From Stentor coeruleus (lineage: Eukaryota; Ciliophora; Heterotrichea; Heterotrichida; Stentoridae), in assembly GCA_001970955.1 (NCBI GenBank), contig MPUH01000190.1, positions 1 through 64,000 of the forward strand: 64,000 nt of DNA. Direction: 5' to 3'. The notes beneath the pieces were generated by a model. That model ran no database searches. It was not told the DNA's origin and saw nothing but the letters and a program-made list of their open reading frames with translations. Position numbers and translations under genes: made by a program. Each line of letters opens with the position of its first letter. Position 1 is the stretch's first letter. Below, piece by piece: positions 39,020-51,900 of this stretch.

Positions 39020-40531
39020 ATGATAGACTTTTTTTGTGATTATAGAGGAGAAATTCTGCCAGAAAGTTTGGATAATGAAATTTCACATATAGTTTCGAAA
39101 TTAGAAGCTCATTCTTATAAGTTTACAAAATTTTCAGCATACAGAACTTTAACAGAGTTCATGTATTGCATAAGGAAAAAGAACATCAACATTTCAGCAA
39201 TTGGTGAAAAAAAGAACAGAGCTAGTTTATTAGCAGAGTTTTCCCAATACGAGCAAAACAACTTTTTCTTCAATTTGAATTTTTGCACTCAAGTCGGCCA
39301 GAAATTCCCAAAAATAAAAGCTTTATCCTATCCTGGTAATGAAGAAAAAACTATAAAATTTTCTAAGAAAGACAACAAGTTTTATATGGTCGATTATTGG
39401 CGAACTAAGACTTTTGCTGAAAGAAAAATCAAAGCTTACTCAAAATATTTCTCAAGAAATCCTAAATCAGTAGATGATATAAAAATTATTTGTCTGATTT
39501 CTGAAGAGTTTTTTACTGATGGGGTCAAGAAAATTATTGAAGGTTTAAGTTTACAAAACATATCCTTTTATCTTACTAATCAGGAAAAACTAACTGAACA
39601 GAATTTGATTAAAATGTTTTCTGAAGATTGTTTTGAGTCTGTGATTGTTCGCTTTGGAAAGGTTATTGGATTAGAACCAGAATTAAATTTAGCGTTTTCA
39701 AAAATTCTTACTAAGTTTTTGAATAAGTTGACAATAGGAAAAAAATCTAAGACCAGTTGGCATTGTATTAAAAATAACCAGTATCAGGAATTATTTGCAA
39801 CTATATCAGATAAAATTAATGAACTGAAAAGTTTATACAGCTTTAAAAAGATTATTCCAAACTTTGAGTATAAAGTAACAGCAAAAAATTCTCTTGAGAT
39901 TAATCATAAATGCCGATTATTATTAAAATGGAGTAATTTAAGAAAGTTCCTACCCATAGCAAAAAGCTTAAAAAATTACTTTTCTCAAATAATCCCATTA
40001 AAAAGCATAGATTTTGATATAAAAAGCATTAATAAAGGAGTATGCGAACGAGGAACAAAATGCAATTTGTGTCTTGAAGAACTTACTGAAGACGATAATC
40101 AGTATCTTTGCATAGAATGTGAACCAAAACATTATCATTGTGAAAAATGCCATCAAAAAAAATACGAAGGTGAAGATCTTGAACAATTTGCTCATCCTCA
40201 TTGTTTATATTTAATAACCCCTGAATCTACAAAGTTTGATGAACTAAAATTTGGGAAAAATCAATATTCAAGTAGATGTTTTCGTCAAGGGATATTCAGA
40301 AGATTTCATAAATTGATTAGTTGTGATAACAAGACAAATCCTTTAAAAGAATGTACAGGGAAAGTTGAAGGAACACGATATAAGTGTGCTCATTGTGGAA
40401 ACTATGATTTTTGTGAGATGTGTATGAAAAAGTGGCTAGAAGGAGGATCAGATGCTATGATAAAAACAGCTAAGTTAGGAGGTCATAAAATATGGCATGT
40501 TTTTATAGTCATTGAGAATTCATTCCATTAG
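39020..40531 (+). CDS. Thioredoxin-fold-like plus ZZ zinc-finger protein, copy 1
   Basis: The 503-residue protein has a unique N-terminus (MIDFFCDYRGEILPESL), then a region I read as a redox-dead thioredoxin-like domain, about residues 100-235. A strand YMVDYWRTKTFAERK sits where thioredoxins have vDFWA-x-WC-x-x-C, followed by IKIICLISEEF, ISFYL and a cis-Pro-loop-like SVIVRFGKVIG. Two zinc modules end the protein. The first (about 345-400) has CNLCLEEL, CIEC and CEKC with late His. The second (about 435-500) is a canonical ZZ finger, ending RYKCAHCGNYDFCEMC with HKIWHVFIVI. ZZ fingers bind protein N-termini and degrons. The tandem neighbour is a paralogue about 70% identical by eye. Confidence 0.82.
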   Translation: MIDFFCDYRGEILPESLDNEISHIVSKLEAHSYKFTKFSAYRTLTEFMYCIRKKNINISAIGEKKNRASLLAEFSQYEQNNFFFNLNFCTQVGQKFPKIKALSYPGNEEKTIKFSKKDNKFYMVDYWRTKTFAERKIKAYSKYFSRNPKSVDDIKIICLISEEFFTDGVKKIIEGLSLQNISFYLTNQEKLTEQNLIKMFSEDCFESVIVRFGKVIGLEPELNLAFSKILTKFLNKLTIGKKSKTSWHCIKNNQYQELFATISDKINELKSLYSFKKIIPNFEYKVTAKNSLEINHKCRLLLKWSNLRKFLPIAKSLKNYFSQIIPLKSIDFDIKSINKGVCERGTKCNLCLEELTEDDNQYLCIECEPKHYHCEKCHQKKYEGEDLEQFAHPHCLYLITPESTKFDELKFGKNQYSSRCFRQGIFRRFHKLISCDNKTNPLKECTGKVEGTRYKCAHCGNYDFCEMCMKKWLEGGSDAMIKTAKLGGHKIWHVFIVIENSFH

Positions 40532-40698
40532 ATATAAGAGGTTATTTATTAGATTCTAAAAGTATTTTTTTTTCATATTTTATGAGTTGTATATGATGAT
40601 TAGCTTTAGTTTTAATTCTAAGATCATATGTTTAATTAAGAGGTTAAAATATTATTGCTTGATATAATGTAATACCTAATTTTGGCAAATATAAAAAT

Positions 40699-42259
40699 AT
40701 GATAGATTTCTTTTATGGCAATAGAGGGGAAGTACTACCTGAAAGTTTAAGTGATGAAATTTCTCTTATTATTTCGAAGCTTGAACAGCATTCTTTTAGG
40801 TTTATAAAATTTTCAGCATACAAAACTTTAACAGAGCCCATGCAGCACATAAGGAAAAAGAAAGTTAAAATTTCAGCTTTTGGCGAAAAAAAGCACAAAG
40901 CTGGGTTATTAGCAGAGTTTGCAAAATCTGAACGAGATAAATTTCGATTTAAACTGAATTTCTGCACTAAAATCGGTCAGAAATTCCCAAAAATAAAAGC
41001 CATATCCTATCCTGGTAATGAAGAAAAAACCATAAAATTTTCTAAAAAAGATAACAAACTTTATATGATCGATTATTGGCGAACTAAAACTTTTGCTAAA
41101 AGAAAAATCAAAGCTTACTCAAAATATTTCTCAGAAGTTCCTAAATCAGTAGATGATATAAAAATTATTTGTATGATTTCTGAAGACTTTTTTGATGAGA
41201 AAATAAAAAGTACTATTGATTGTTTAAGTTTACAAAATATATCTTTTTACCTTATTAATCAGAAAAAAATAGTTGAACAGCGTTTGATTGAAATTTATTC
41301 TGAGGATTGTTTTGAAGCTGTAATTGTTCGTTTTGGAAAAATTTTATTTTTAGAACCAGAATTTGATTTATTGTTTTCAAAACATATTACTACCTTCCTA
41401 AATAAACTGGTAATAAGAAAAAGTACTAAATTAAGTTGGCATAATATTGCAAAAAGTCAGTATCATCAATTATTTGCTACTATATCAGATAAGCTTAATG
41501 AGTTCAAATATCTATTTCCCAATTTAAATAAATCTTTCTTAAAATTCGAATACAAAACAACAGCAAAAAATATCCTTGAGATTAACCATAAATGCCGATT
41601 ATCTTTAAACTGGAAGAATTTTAAAAAGTTCCTCCCAATCGCAGAAAGTNTTAAACTGGAAGAATTTTAAAAAGTTCCTCCCAATCGCAGAAAGTTTAAA
41701 AAATTACTTTTCTCAAATAATCCCATTAAAAAGCATAGATTTTGATATAAAAAGCATTAATAAAGGAGTATGCGAACGAGGAGCAAAATGCAATTTATGT
41801 CTTGAAGAATTTACTGAAGATGATAATCAGTATCTTTGCATAGAATGTGAACCAAAACATTATCATTGTGAAAAATGCCATCAAAAAAAATACGAAGGCG
41901 AAGGTCTTGAACAATTTGCTCATCCTCATTGTTTATATTTAATAACCCCTGAATCTACAAGGTTTGATGAATTAAAATTTGGGGAAAATAAATATTCAAG
42001 TAGCTGTTTTGATGAAGGCTTATTTTGTAGATATCATACATATATTAATTGTGATAATAGTTCAAATCCTTTAAAAGAATGTACAGGGAAAGTTGAAGGA
42101 ACAAGATATAAGTGTGCTCATTGTGCTGATTATGATTTTTGTGAAAAATGTATGAAAAAGTGGCTTGAAGGAGGATCGGATGCTATGCTAAAGATAGCTA
42201 AGTTAAAAGGTCATAAAAAATGGCATGTTTTTATTGTCATTGAAAATTCTGTTCATTAG
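40699..42259 (+). CDS. Thioredoxin-fold-like plus ZZ zinc-finger protein, copy 2, broken by an N joint
   Basis: This is a tandem paralogue of the preceding gene, 167 bp downstream. Discounting the 46-bp extra segment at the N (41650) gives one frame of 505 codons (40699-41649 with 41696-42259). It keeps MIDFFYGNRGEVLPESL, the DYWRTKTFAKRK block and both zinc modules, with the ZZ finger reading RYKCAHCADYDFCEKC. The 3' half from about 41700 is nearly identical to copy 1 at the DNA level (long exact stretches), while the N-terminal half is more diverged. This suggests gene conversion of the zinc-finger half or stronger constraint there. Confidence 0.8.
41605..41695 (+). repeat. 45-bp duplication around N at 41650
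   Basis: Bases 41605-41649 recur exactly as 41651-41695 across a single N. Discounting 46 bp restores the ZZ gene's frame. Confidence 0.92.
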
Positions 42260-42984
42260 ATATTATAAATTTGGAATATTTTATTTGTATAGTAAATAAT
42301 TTAATCAAAGGGTTATGGGATGTGAGAAGTTATTTAGTTTTTTTAAATACATGCATAATTTTATATTAAAGAGATATAAGATTAACCTTAGTCCTAAGAT
42401 AATAAAATTAGTTATAATTCATTGTTGAAAAGAAGTACTTATAAAATATTTTTATAAAATAATCCTATAGTACAAGATTATATATCAGTAATATATGTGT
42501 GAAATTTTGCGAACGAGAAACAAAATATAGTTTATGCCTTAGAGATTTTAATAAAGATAATTATCAGTATTTTTGCATAGAAAAAATCAAATAATTTAAA
42601 AAAGCATAAATTTAACTTATGCGTAAAGCTACGATTCTTAAACATAAAAACATCTCCACCTAATTTTAACGAAATCAGCAAACCAAGAAAAAAAAAATTC
42701 TTTTATTATACACCAACAACTTTCACAATATACCCAAATTACTATTTTTAAGCTAAAATTATTTCCTTTAAAAATCTTGCAAAGCTAAATTAAAGATAAT
42801 TGTAAGGTTACAAAAAACTCTTAGTATATTTCTAAACAAACTTATTAGAGTAAAAAGTTCTAAAAAAGTAATCAATTTTGCATCTAAACTATAAAAAAGC
42901 TAAGCTTTCTATATAAAATCTGTTTTTATTAAAACATCATAAAAATACCAAAATATTTTAGCCATTCCCTAAAAATAAAAAATC
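42260..42984. other. Convergent spacer holding a ZZ-gene fossil
   Basis: G/T-rich at first, A/C-rich from about 42600, as expected between a plus and a minus gene. Apart from the fossil at 42500-42592 nothing coding is seen. Confidence 0.5.
42500..42592 (+). pseudogene. Fragment of a third ZZ-finger paralogue
   Basis: The DNA TTGCGAACGAGAAACAAAAT and its continuation through TATCAGTATTTTTGCATAGAA aligns with 40042-40120 of copy 1 (GTATGCGAACGAGGAACAAAATG... onward), the first zinc module. Key cysteines are altered and the open frame stops. Only about 90 bp remain, so this is a dead relic of the tandem array. Confidence 0.85.
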
Positions 42985-45900
42985 CTAACTATTAATAGAA
43001 GGTCTTTTTCCTCTTCTAAGTATTATAAGATGATGTGCGAATTTATTCATCAGCCCTCTAGCTCTGATTTCAGCAAGTCCAATAATTAGTTCATCAGGAT
43101 TTTTATAAAACATGCATTTTTCATCATCCTCATTATCCTCATCATCTATAATCCCTAAAACAATCTTCCTAAACTCAGGTAAAATAAACCCATCCATAGT
43201 AATCATCCCTTTTTCAAAACATTCTTGCTGATACTCATTCCTAGGACCTGGGGAATATCCAATAAACTTCAAATACTCATCAACTTCATTATCATTTCTA
43301 AAATATTGTGACCCAGAAAATATCATTAATTGCTGCATTAGAAACTCTGAAATTCCACTTCCTTTTAATGAAAAATAATTATTTTGCTCTTTACGTAATC
43401 TTGGCATAAGCATTATAAGGTTTATTTTATCATTCAAATAATTCTTATATTTATTTATTTCAAATCCACTAAGTATTATAAGATATGTTTTTGAATCTAT
43501 AATTATTGATACTACCCATTTAGGAGGTCTTAAATAATCATCTCCACGAACATCTTTTGAAACAGTTTTTATGAATTCTTTTGTTATATAAATATTAGGA
43601 CTCCAAGCATTTAATTGATTAATACTATCAAGTGATGTATTTTTTAGACTAAAATGCATAGGTAAAAATATCATTGGATTCATTTTGAAGATTCCTTCAA
43701 TTAAAAGTTCAGAAATTTCATTTGGCATTTCAGGTTTATGAGGTTCTAAATTTGCAGGCCTTTTATTTTTTTGCTCTTGCATTTGCTCGAGTTCAATTTC
43801 TAATTCTACTTCTTGCTCTTCATCGTGCATTTGAGTATAATTTTCTATACTCCCTCCATATATGTTTAAATGATCAATAATCTTAGGTGTTTTAAATTTG
43901 TCACTATTAGTAATAGCATTAATTTTTAAAAGGGTGTTATGAAATTGTATTCCTTTTTCTTCGATAAATTTGACTAGAAGTTGTTTTTCTCTATCAGCTG
44001 AATATAATGTTTTTATATCTAATTCTTGAAGTTCTGTGCTTTTTTCATTATAAAAAATGTAGTTTCTGATTCTTTTAAAGCTTTTATAAATCAGCTGGCG
44101 TTTCATGAAACTTATTCCTTGCATAGCCCAGTATAATAGTGCGTTTTCAGCGAATTTAGAACTGTTTTCTATTGCCCATTGTAATACATGCAAACTCCCT
44201 AATGCATTTTCTGGTACTTCAGGGAATATTTTACATATTTGATGATGTACTTCATCAGATGAGTAAAAAAATACTGAGTGGCCTTTTCCTAACATTCGAA
44301 GTCTCATGCATGCTTGAATTAGTCTATCTTTAGTTACCCCTTTTCCTAAAGTTACAGCACCAATTGTCCCAATTGGCATTTTCAGATCTGTTCCTCTAGT
44401 GTGAGAATCGTCAAGATAGATCAAACATTTATCAAGATGTCTCCTATATGTAGAAAGTTCAAAGTCAATCGCAATCCCTTTCCTGTTTATACACATCAAA
44501 TCATGATTTCGTGTAAAAAAAATTGCTGCTTCCATATCCTCTCTCATTTTCAACCATTTCAAAGCAACTTCTTCATTATTCAAATCAATCATTAAAGCCC
44601 CGACATCTAATATCAGATTTATTTTACTTTCATGTTCTGTTATTTTCTTCAATATCATTTCACCATTAAAATCTTTATTAAAACACTCATAACCATTGTT
44701 TTCTTTAAGTAATAAACAATTTATCAAAGACCCATTCGTAGACATTAATTCTTCAATCCCATCATATTTTATATTAAGTGGAAGGAGCATCTTAGTTTCA
44801 TTAGTTCCACTAAATCCAGTAGTCAAATTTTTTTTCTTTTTTGAAATATCCCATGAAGATCTTGAAAATTTCCCTTGAAACTGTTTTAATTCTTTAGGGT
44901 ATAAAAACATATTCAGCCAAAAATTTATAACAAGTGGGTGTTTTCTCATTACTGGATACAAATATTTTTCAATTTTATCAGGGTCTCCGAAATTTAAACC
45001 AATATATTCTCTTATTGAATCATCAATTTTATAACTTTTTGGGATATGCTGTATCCATTTTTCATACACTTGAGGACCAGAGTTTGTATTTGATAAATAA
45101 TTAAATACTTTATCTAATTGTGAAGATGATAAGCCACTATAATAATAGCTTAATTGTGTTAACATGATAATCATATCTGGATGTTCATATTGTGCTCTTT
45201 CAGCTGGTACATCTTTGGCTCGATAAGGAACAGCTTGAAAAAGATTATTTCTTTGAGGATTTACACCATATTCAACTCTCCATCTTTTACTTAAAGCATT
45301 AACTAAAATTCCATAGCCAAGAAGACCTCTAATTAACAAAATAATTGTTAAATGCTCGCTTTGTGTTTTAAATAAATTTTCGACATAAGTTCTTATTTCA
45401 GGGCTTATTTTATTGTTTAGTACATATTGTTTTACTTTATTAATTTCTGCTTTTGTTAGTTCTAAAAAATTGATTTCATTTGATTTGCCTCTGAGAATGT
45501 CTTTGCAAATTTTACCACAAAGTTTCGCATTTGCTGATTCGTTTAGGAGTCTTATTTGAGGATATGCTAATAAATCTCCTCCATCATTGTAGTAAATTGT
45601 ATCTTCACCATATTTTTTTTGAAGGCTTTTATAATGTTTTTCAGCTAAGGATAATACTGCTTGAGCCACTTCCCATCTTAGATTGCCACCATTTAATGAT
45701 AATTGTCTTCCGATTGAGTAAACTAGTTGAAATTTTGAATTTAGTAACTCATCTGATTCGTCTAGTATATCTCTTGTATTATCGTCAAGCCATTCTGTTG
45801 TTTCAACAAGTAATTTGCCAAGGGAGATTGTTTTATCTTTGCATTTTTCAATAGATTTAAGTTCAAAAGACAGCATATGTTCAGGCACTGTTAAAATAAC

Positions 45901-48900
45901 CCCTTTTTTTCTTTGGCATTCTTTAAGGGTCTCTAATTTTTTTCGCACAATACTTTCATCATAAACATTGTCTCGATTACAAGGAAATGTATATATTCTT
46001 CTATTCAGTACTCCTCCTAATTTCATTACAAGTGAATTATAATTCATATTAAATAATGCTCTAAGCACAATAATTCTTATTAAACATGTTTTAGATGCTA
46101 AAGCAGAAACTATCATTGGTATTATTACTGAAGTTTTACCCTCTCCCATATTCAATTGCATAACAGAATTTTTACCACTATCAGGATTTATCATTTTTCT
46201 TGCAACAGTAACTTGAATAGGCCTTATCATTATATCCATTTCGATTTGCAAAATCAGCCATTCTAGATGATCATCAGCATTCCAATTTTCTTGAGGAGCC
46301 GATATTATCTCTTTTTCCAGAAAAACTTTTGATGATTTTCCAAGAATTGCATAATTAATACACCTTACTGATCTTTGCCAATATATCCAGTATATTGCAA
46401 GAGTTTGTATTAGTTTCTTAGTACATTCATTAAGTAAAATATTTTCGTTATTGTGATCCATCAAGTACCCAAGTAATACCATTGGTCTTACTTCAGGCCA
46501 TAATCCAGAAAGTTGTAAGTATTTATATTTTTCAGGCTTCAATATTTTTTCCAGCTGCGCTAGGATACCTTTTATTATATTTTCATATACAAATTTCCTT
46601 CCTGAAAAAATTTCAATACAGGCTTTGTAGTTTATTTCAATATCATCCGTTTTATTATTAGCATAATGGTCCCAGCTTTCCTTAAGTTCTTTTATAAGAC
46701 ATTTACTAATGGAGCTTGATGTTTCATTAAGCATAAATTTATTTTCTTCAGAATTTTTCGTGTAACATTTAAATATTCTAGTGTTATCTTCTTTGAGTTG
46801 GATATTTTCATAGGATATGGTATTAGCATTATTGCTTTTTAAATCGAAAACACAATTGTAGATTCTAAATTGATTTTTAATAGGCAAGTTGTAAATTTCG
46901 AATATTTTTTTGTTTGGTAATGCAAATGAATGATAGTTCGAAATATAAATGCTTTCTAGTTTTTCAAAAAACTCTCTAAGTTCTTTATTAGCATACCATA
47001 TAGAAAGTTTTTTAGATATATCTGATTTAATGTTATTTTTAAATTCTTTTATATCAAAATTCATATCAAATTCCAGTTTATTCCAATTATCCCAAACCAT
47101 TTTTTCTGTGTTACAAATTAATTTAGTTTCATATGCATTGTAAGTGATTTCGACTCTATATTTATATCTTTCATTAGCTTCATTATTTTTTCTATTTATT
47201 ATCATTTGTTCGTTATAATTTTGTAGTAAATTACTAGTGTTTATCATTTCATCTTCATTTCTAGGAATAAATTTATTGGCAAATTCATTTTTTGAATACT
47301 TAAGATTACATTTTATAATATTTTTTACTTTCCCCTCAATATAGTCTGATTCTAACAATTCTGTATATTTTAAATGTTTTGGTGGTAGGCATTGATAAAA
47401 ATAACTTTTATTATGTAAAACAACCTGAAGTAAGAGTATTAAGTCAATGTCTTCTAGTTGAAATGCTAAAAAGGACAGCATAATGCAATAATTATAATGT
47501 TTTTCCTCTGAAATTTTTAGTGCTAAAACATATAATTTAAGCCATTTATCTTTGAAAGATCCAATCATAGAATTCCATTTAATATTTTTAGGAATTTTCT
47601 CATACTTTTTTGATGCTCCATTTAATGTGCTTTGTTTCCTCATAAATTTCTCAACTAATTTCAATTCTTGAGGAAAATATGAGCAGGTCATTATCATCTT
47701 AGTTATTTTCATATTATCACTGATTTCATTATATTTTGTACTCATATTTGTAGGCAGTTTATTCTCTATAATAATCTCATCATAATCAGTTTTAAGCTCT
47801 TGAGGTGATTTTTTTAGCCTTCTATATTCCCTTTCAGCAAGTTGTGAAACAATAGGTTTTTCAGATTTTTTTTTATTAAAGTCAATTATTCTAGAGTTTT
47901 TTTTTATAGTTTTCGACATTACAGCAAACATATCACTGGAGCACAAATTGGGAATACCCTCAGGCCATACAACACTTTCTTGTACAGTAAGATGATTAGG
48001 ATAAAAATTTCTTTTCGGACTTAAATCTTTTATTGATTTAAGGATGCATTTAGCTTCATCTGAAAAATTGCTAATTGACCAACAGTAAGCTGATTTTAGG
48101 ATTTCTAAAGATCGATTTGTTCCTGTTTGACTTAGAAAAGGATCTGGAAGAATAGTAGATGTTTTTGCATGTAGAAGTGCTAAATAAAACCACGCTAGTA
48201 GGGATTCACCAGTTTTGTAAATTCTTAAAAGATCATCTTGATCAAAAGTAAAAAAACTAGGTTTTCTTAACTCATCAATATCAATGCAAACTTTTTGATG
48301 GAGAGGATTTTTAGTATTTGAAATTTCGCCATGAGGTACTATAAATTTTTTTTTAGGGACTAAAAAAGGGTTATGCACAGCTTCACTTAAAACTAAGCCT
48401 TGCTCTAAACCAAAGAAAGTGTTAAGCTTTTGGCTTTCACATACATAGAAGCCTCTAAATTCATTAGATTTGATTATTTTCTTATTCTTATTAGCTTTGA
48501 ATTTCAAAAAATATCTATGCAATTGGATTTCAATAGCATAATGTTTATTTGGTGAAACCCACATGTGAATATGTATATCATCATCCATTCTGAAAAAAAT
48601 ATTTTGGTAAAGACAATTAAAAGTTGGACTCTTTATATATACGAGCATTTTATTTTCTTGCTTTTCATTTAAAATCATTTTTGTAACATCAAATTCATGA
48701 TAAACTTTACAATCTTTTTTTCTTTTTTTAAATGATTTGGCCTGAAACTCAATAACTGAAGTTTGTTTATCTAGCCAATGACTGTAATCTTGAATAAAAT
48801 GATGAGGAAAGTGATTCTCAAGAAACTCTTTAGGAATTAATACATAATCTTGAATTCTATTGTTTACGTTAAGATGCTTTTCTATTATTAGTTTTTGAGG

Positions 48901-51900
48901 TGTTTTTATAAATGAATAGCTTATTGATCCTTCATTTTCTTTCATCTCCTGAGTGATATATGAATTCAGTCCATGTACATCTGGCTGGACATCAAAGAAA
49001 ATATTTTCGAAATATGATCTATAAAGTTCCAAAGATGATATTGACCGAGGTAAACTATCAACATCTTTACCTTGAATTACAAATATTCCATCAATACTTA
49101 GTTCAATTATCATGCTTGTGTTAACAGATGAGAATGTTGATGAAAAATAAAAATTGGAATAGTTTTTCCAAGTACCAAATTTTCCTCTGATACCTGAAGA
49201 CCATTTTTCAATTGAATATTTTGTTAGTATCGATTCATTTTGAGATATAATTTTCCCTATAGTACTTGAAACATTCATTAGTATTTGAATTGCTCTACTG
49301 TATATCAAATTGTGGAAGTATTCTTTAGATTCTTTCAGATCATTTATTTTGCATGAAAACCTAAGCCAATATAAAACATCTTTTTCATTATTCAAAACTA
49401 AATCCATGTCATCAGCTTGTATATCATATGTCATAATTCCAAAATAACTAATTTCAGCTAATTTACTCTTTAAAAAATCTATTTTATCTGCGATACCTGA
49501 ATTTTTTTGTTCCTGTATAAATTGTTCTATGCCTAATTTCCATTCCATTGCAAGTTCTCGGCATTTATATAACAACTCTACATATAAATCTTTAATCTCT
49601 TTAGAATATGACATATTCAAAAATCTGTTCACTATTGTGATTACATTACAAAGCGTAATCTGCTCTTCCCATTTATTTCTTATCAATCCGATGTAATTTG
49701 TTATTGTAGAATGAACTTGGATCATGAAGTTATGATTAAAGAAATCTAGATGAAAAAGATAATAATTAGATTCAATTGGCCCAATTTGCCATAAAGATTG
49801 GCAAAAAAGCATATATATGTTCTCGTTTTTTAAAGCTAATCCTCTAGTTTCTATAGCGTCAAGAAGGTTTAATAGTTGCAAATTTCCTCCAGCTCGAAAA
49901 AAACCAAATTTTAGGAACTCATTTATTTGCAGGTTTTGATCACATTTTTCTTGATTAGCGATTACTTGATTTTCATTATGAAAAGTATAAGAAAGAGCAT
50001 ATTGCAATTCTTTGTATGGTTTTTTAAGCTCAAAGCTTAATACTTTTATAATAAAATGTATGTCAAAGTTATAGTTTATTTGAATTTGTAGATCAGTACA
50101 GCTAAATACAACTGAGTATCCATTTGGCGTGAACACATTTCTAGCACTTTCTATCATAGATAAATTTATTCTCTTGTAATGAGATTCCATAAATAACTTT
50201 GAAGTACTACCAAGTGTTGCATTTCTCTGGTAAATCATGTCTTTTAATAAAGGTTTATATTTTATCCATTGGCCGCATGTTTTTTGAGCTTTATTTATAG
50301 ATTCATTTGGATATTTACATAAAACTTTTTCCATGAAATTATGTAAAGCATCTCTAAGTAATACAATTGAAGTTGGAAGAAGAATTTCTGATAAAACAAC
50401 TCTTTTTTTTAATCTACACCCGCAAGATATGGTGCTTTGCTTTTCGATCACCTCTTTAAATAAGTCATTGTTATTTAAATAGCATTTAGCACATGTAGGC
50501 AATGGCCATTCATAAATTTCAATACTCATTTCTGAAATGGTTCTCGATAAATTGCATTTATAGCATAGATATTTATGAAGATATTGCCCTTCTGAAGTCC
50601 AATAATATTCGCATTTCAGATTGTTATAAGTTTCTTTATTTGATTTGTATGTTCTTTCCAAAGACATAAATTCATTCATTTTATACTTACACAAAATGTT
50701 AGCTTCATTGTAGATAACTTTTTTAAGCTCTTTACATTTATTGTTTGACTGATAAAATTTAGAGTGGAAGGAATTTTTTGTAGAGTTGCCATTACTATTA
50801 ATTAATGATGGCCCTTCTTGATTATTTCTAAATTTGACGTACTGCTCAAGTTTTACAGCATAATTTATATCGTCTTTGTTTAACAATAATAAATGCTTAA
50901 AAACTTGATTATCAATGCCTAAGGAAAACTGATTCATAAGAGGAGTTATAATGCATGCACTTTTATCAATAGAGCAAATTAAGTTTATGCAAGCCAGAAT
51001 CATTCTAGACATTCCTACAGGGTCAGCTTTATAAAAACTTATCGCTTTTATTTGATAGTTTTCTAATAAGGAATATAGTTTTATTACATAACTTTCTAAT
51101 TCTTTAATAATTTCTGTGTTAGTTTTACTTGTTTTTATAAAGTTTTCGATGCTGAGATCACAAAGATTACTTCGAATCCACATTTCTGTGCCATAAAGAA
51201 TAATTGAAAGCTGGGCTTTTTCATTATACATATAATAATCAAATGATGGAAAGTCGTCTTCTATTTTAATGAATTTAAACTTTATCATAGAGGAATTTAA
51301 ACTATTATTTGAATCATTTTCAAAATTAACAAAATCTAAAATATTTCTTTTCAATTCTGAGTTTTTAATCACACAATCTTTCAAGGTTAATATATTATAA
51401 TTTATAACAGCATTTTTATTTCTAGATGAGTCTGCAATCATATCATTAATACTGTTTAATTCTTTTCTTCTTTTTTCTATTTCTTCTTCATAGTAGCCTA
51501 TACGATTATTGAAGAAATTATCATTTTCTGAAAAAAGACTGAATTTATGTATTCTTTGGGCAAGTTTTTGGATGACTTGAAGTTTGAGATCTGGCTTAAG
51601 ATCTTTTGAAATTTTGCATAATTCAAAGACAATTTCACATTGAAAAAGTTTATAAAAACAGTTTCCTTTACCTTGAAAATAATAATTAAAGCATATTTGC
51701 ATTATAGCTTTTATGCAAGTCCAGAGGGGATTTCGTCTAAAAGAGAGATATGCATCTTTCCACATAACATTATCCCTAATTTTTTTATTTACAAAGCAAA
51801 CTTGTTCACAATTAGGAGCTCCAGCATTAACAGCCCCACAAAACCATTCTTTTACAAACAGACAATTTCTAACATCCCTTATTTCATTTAGTTTAATACC

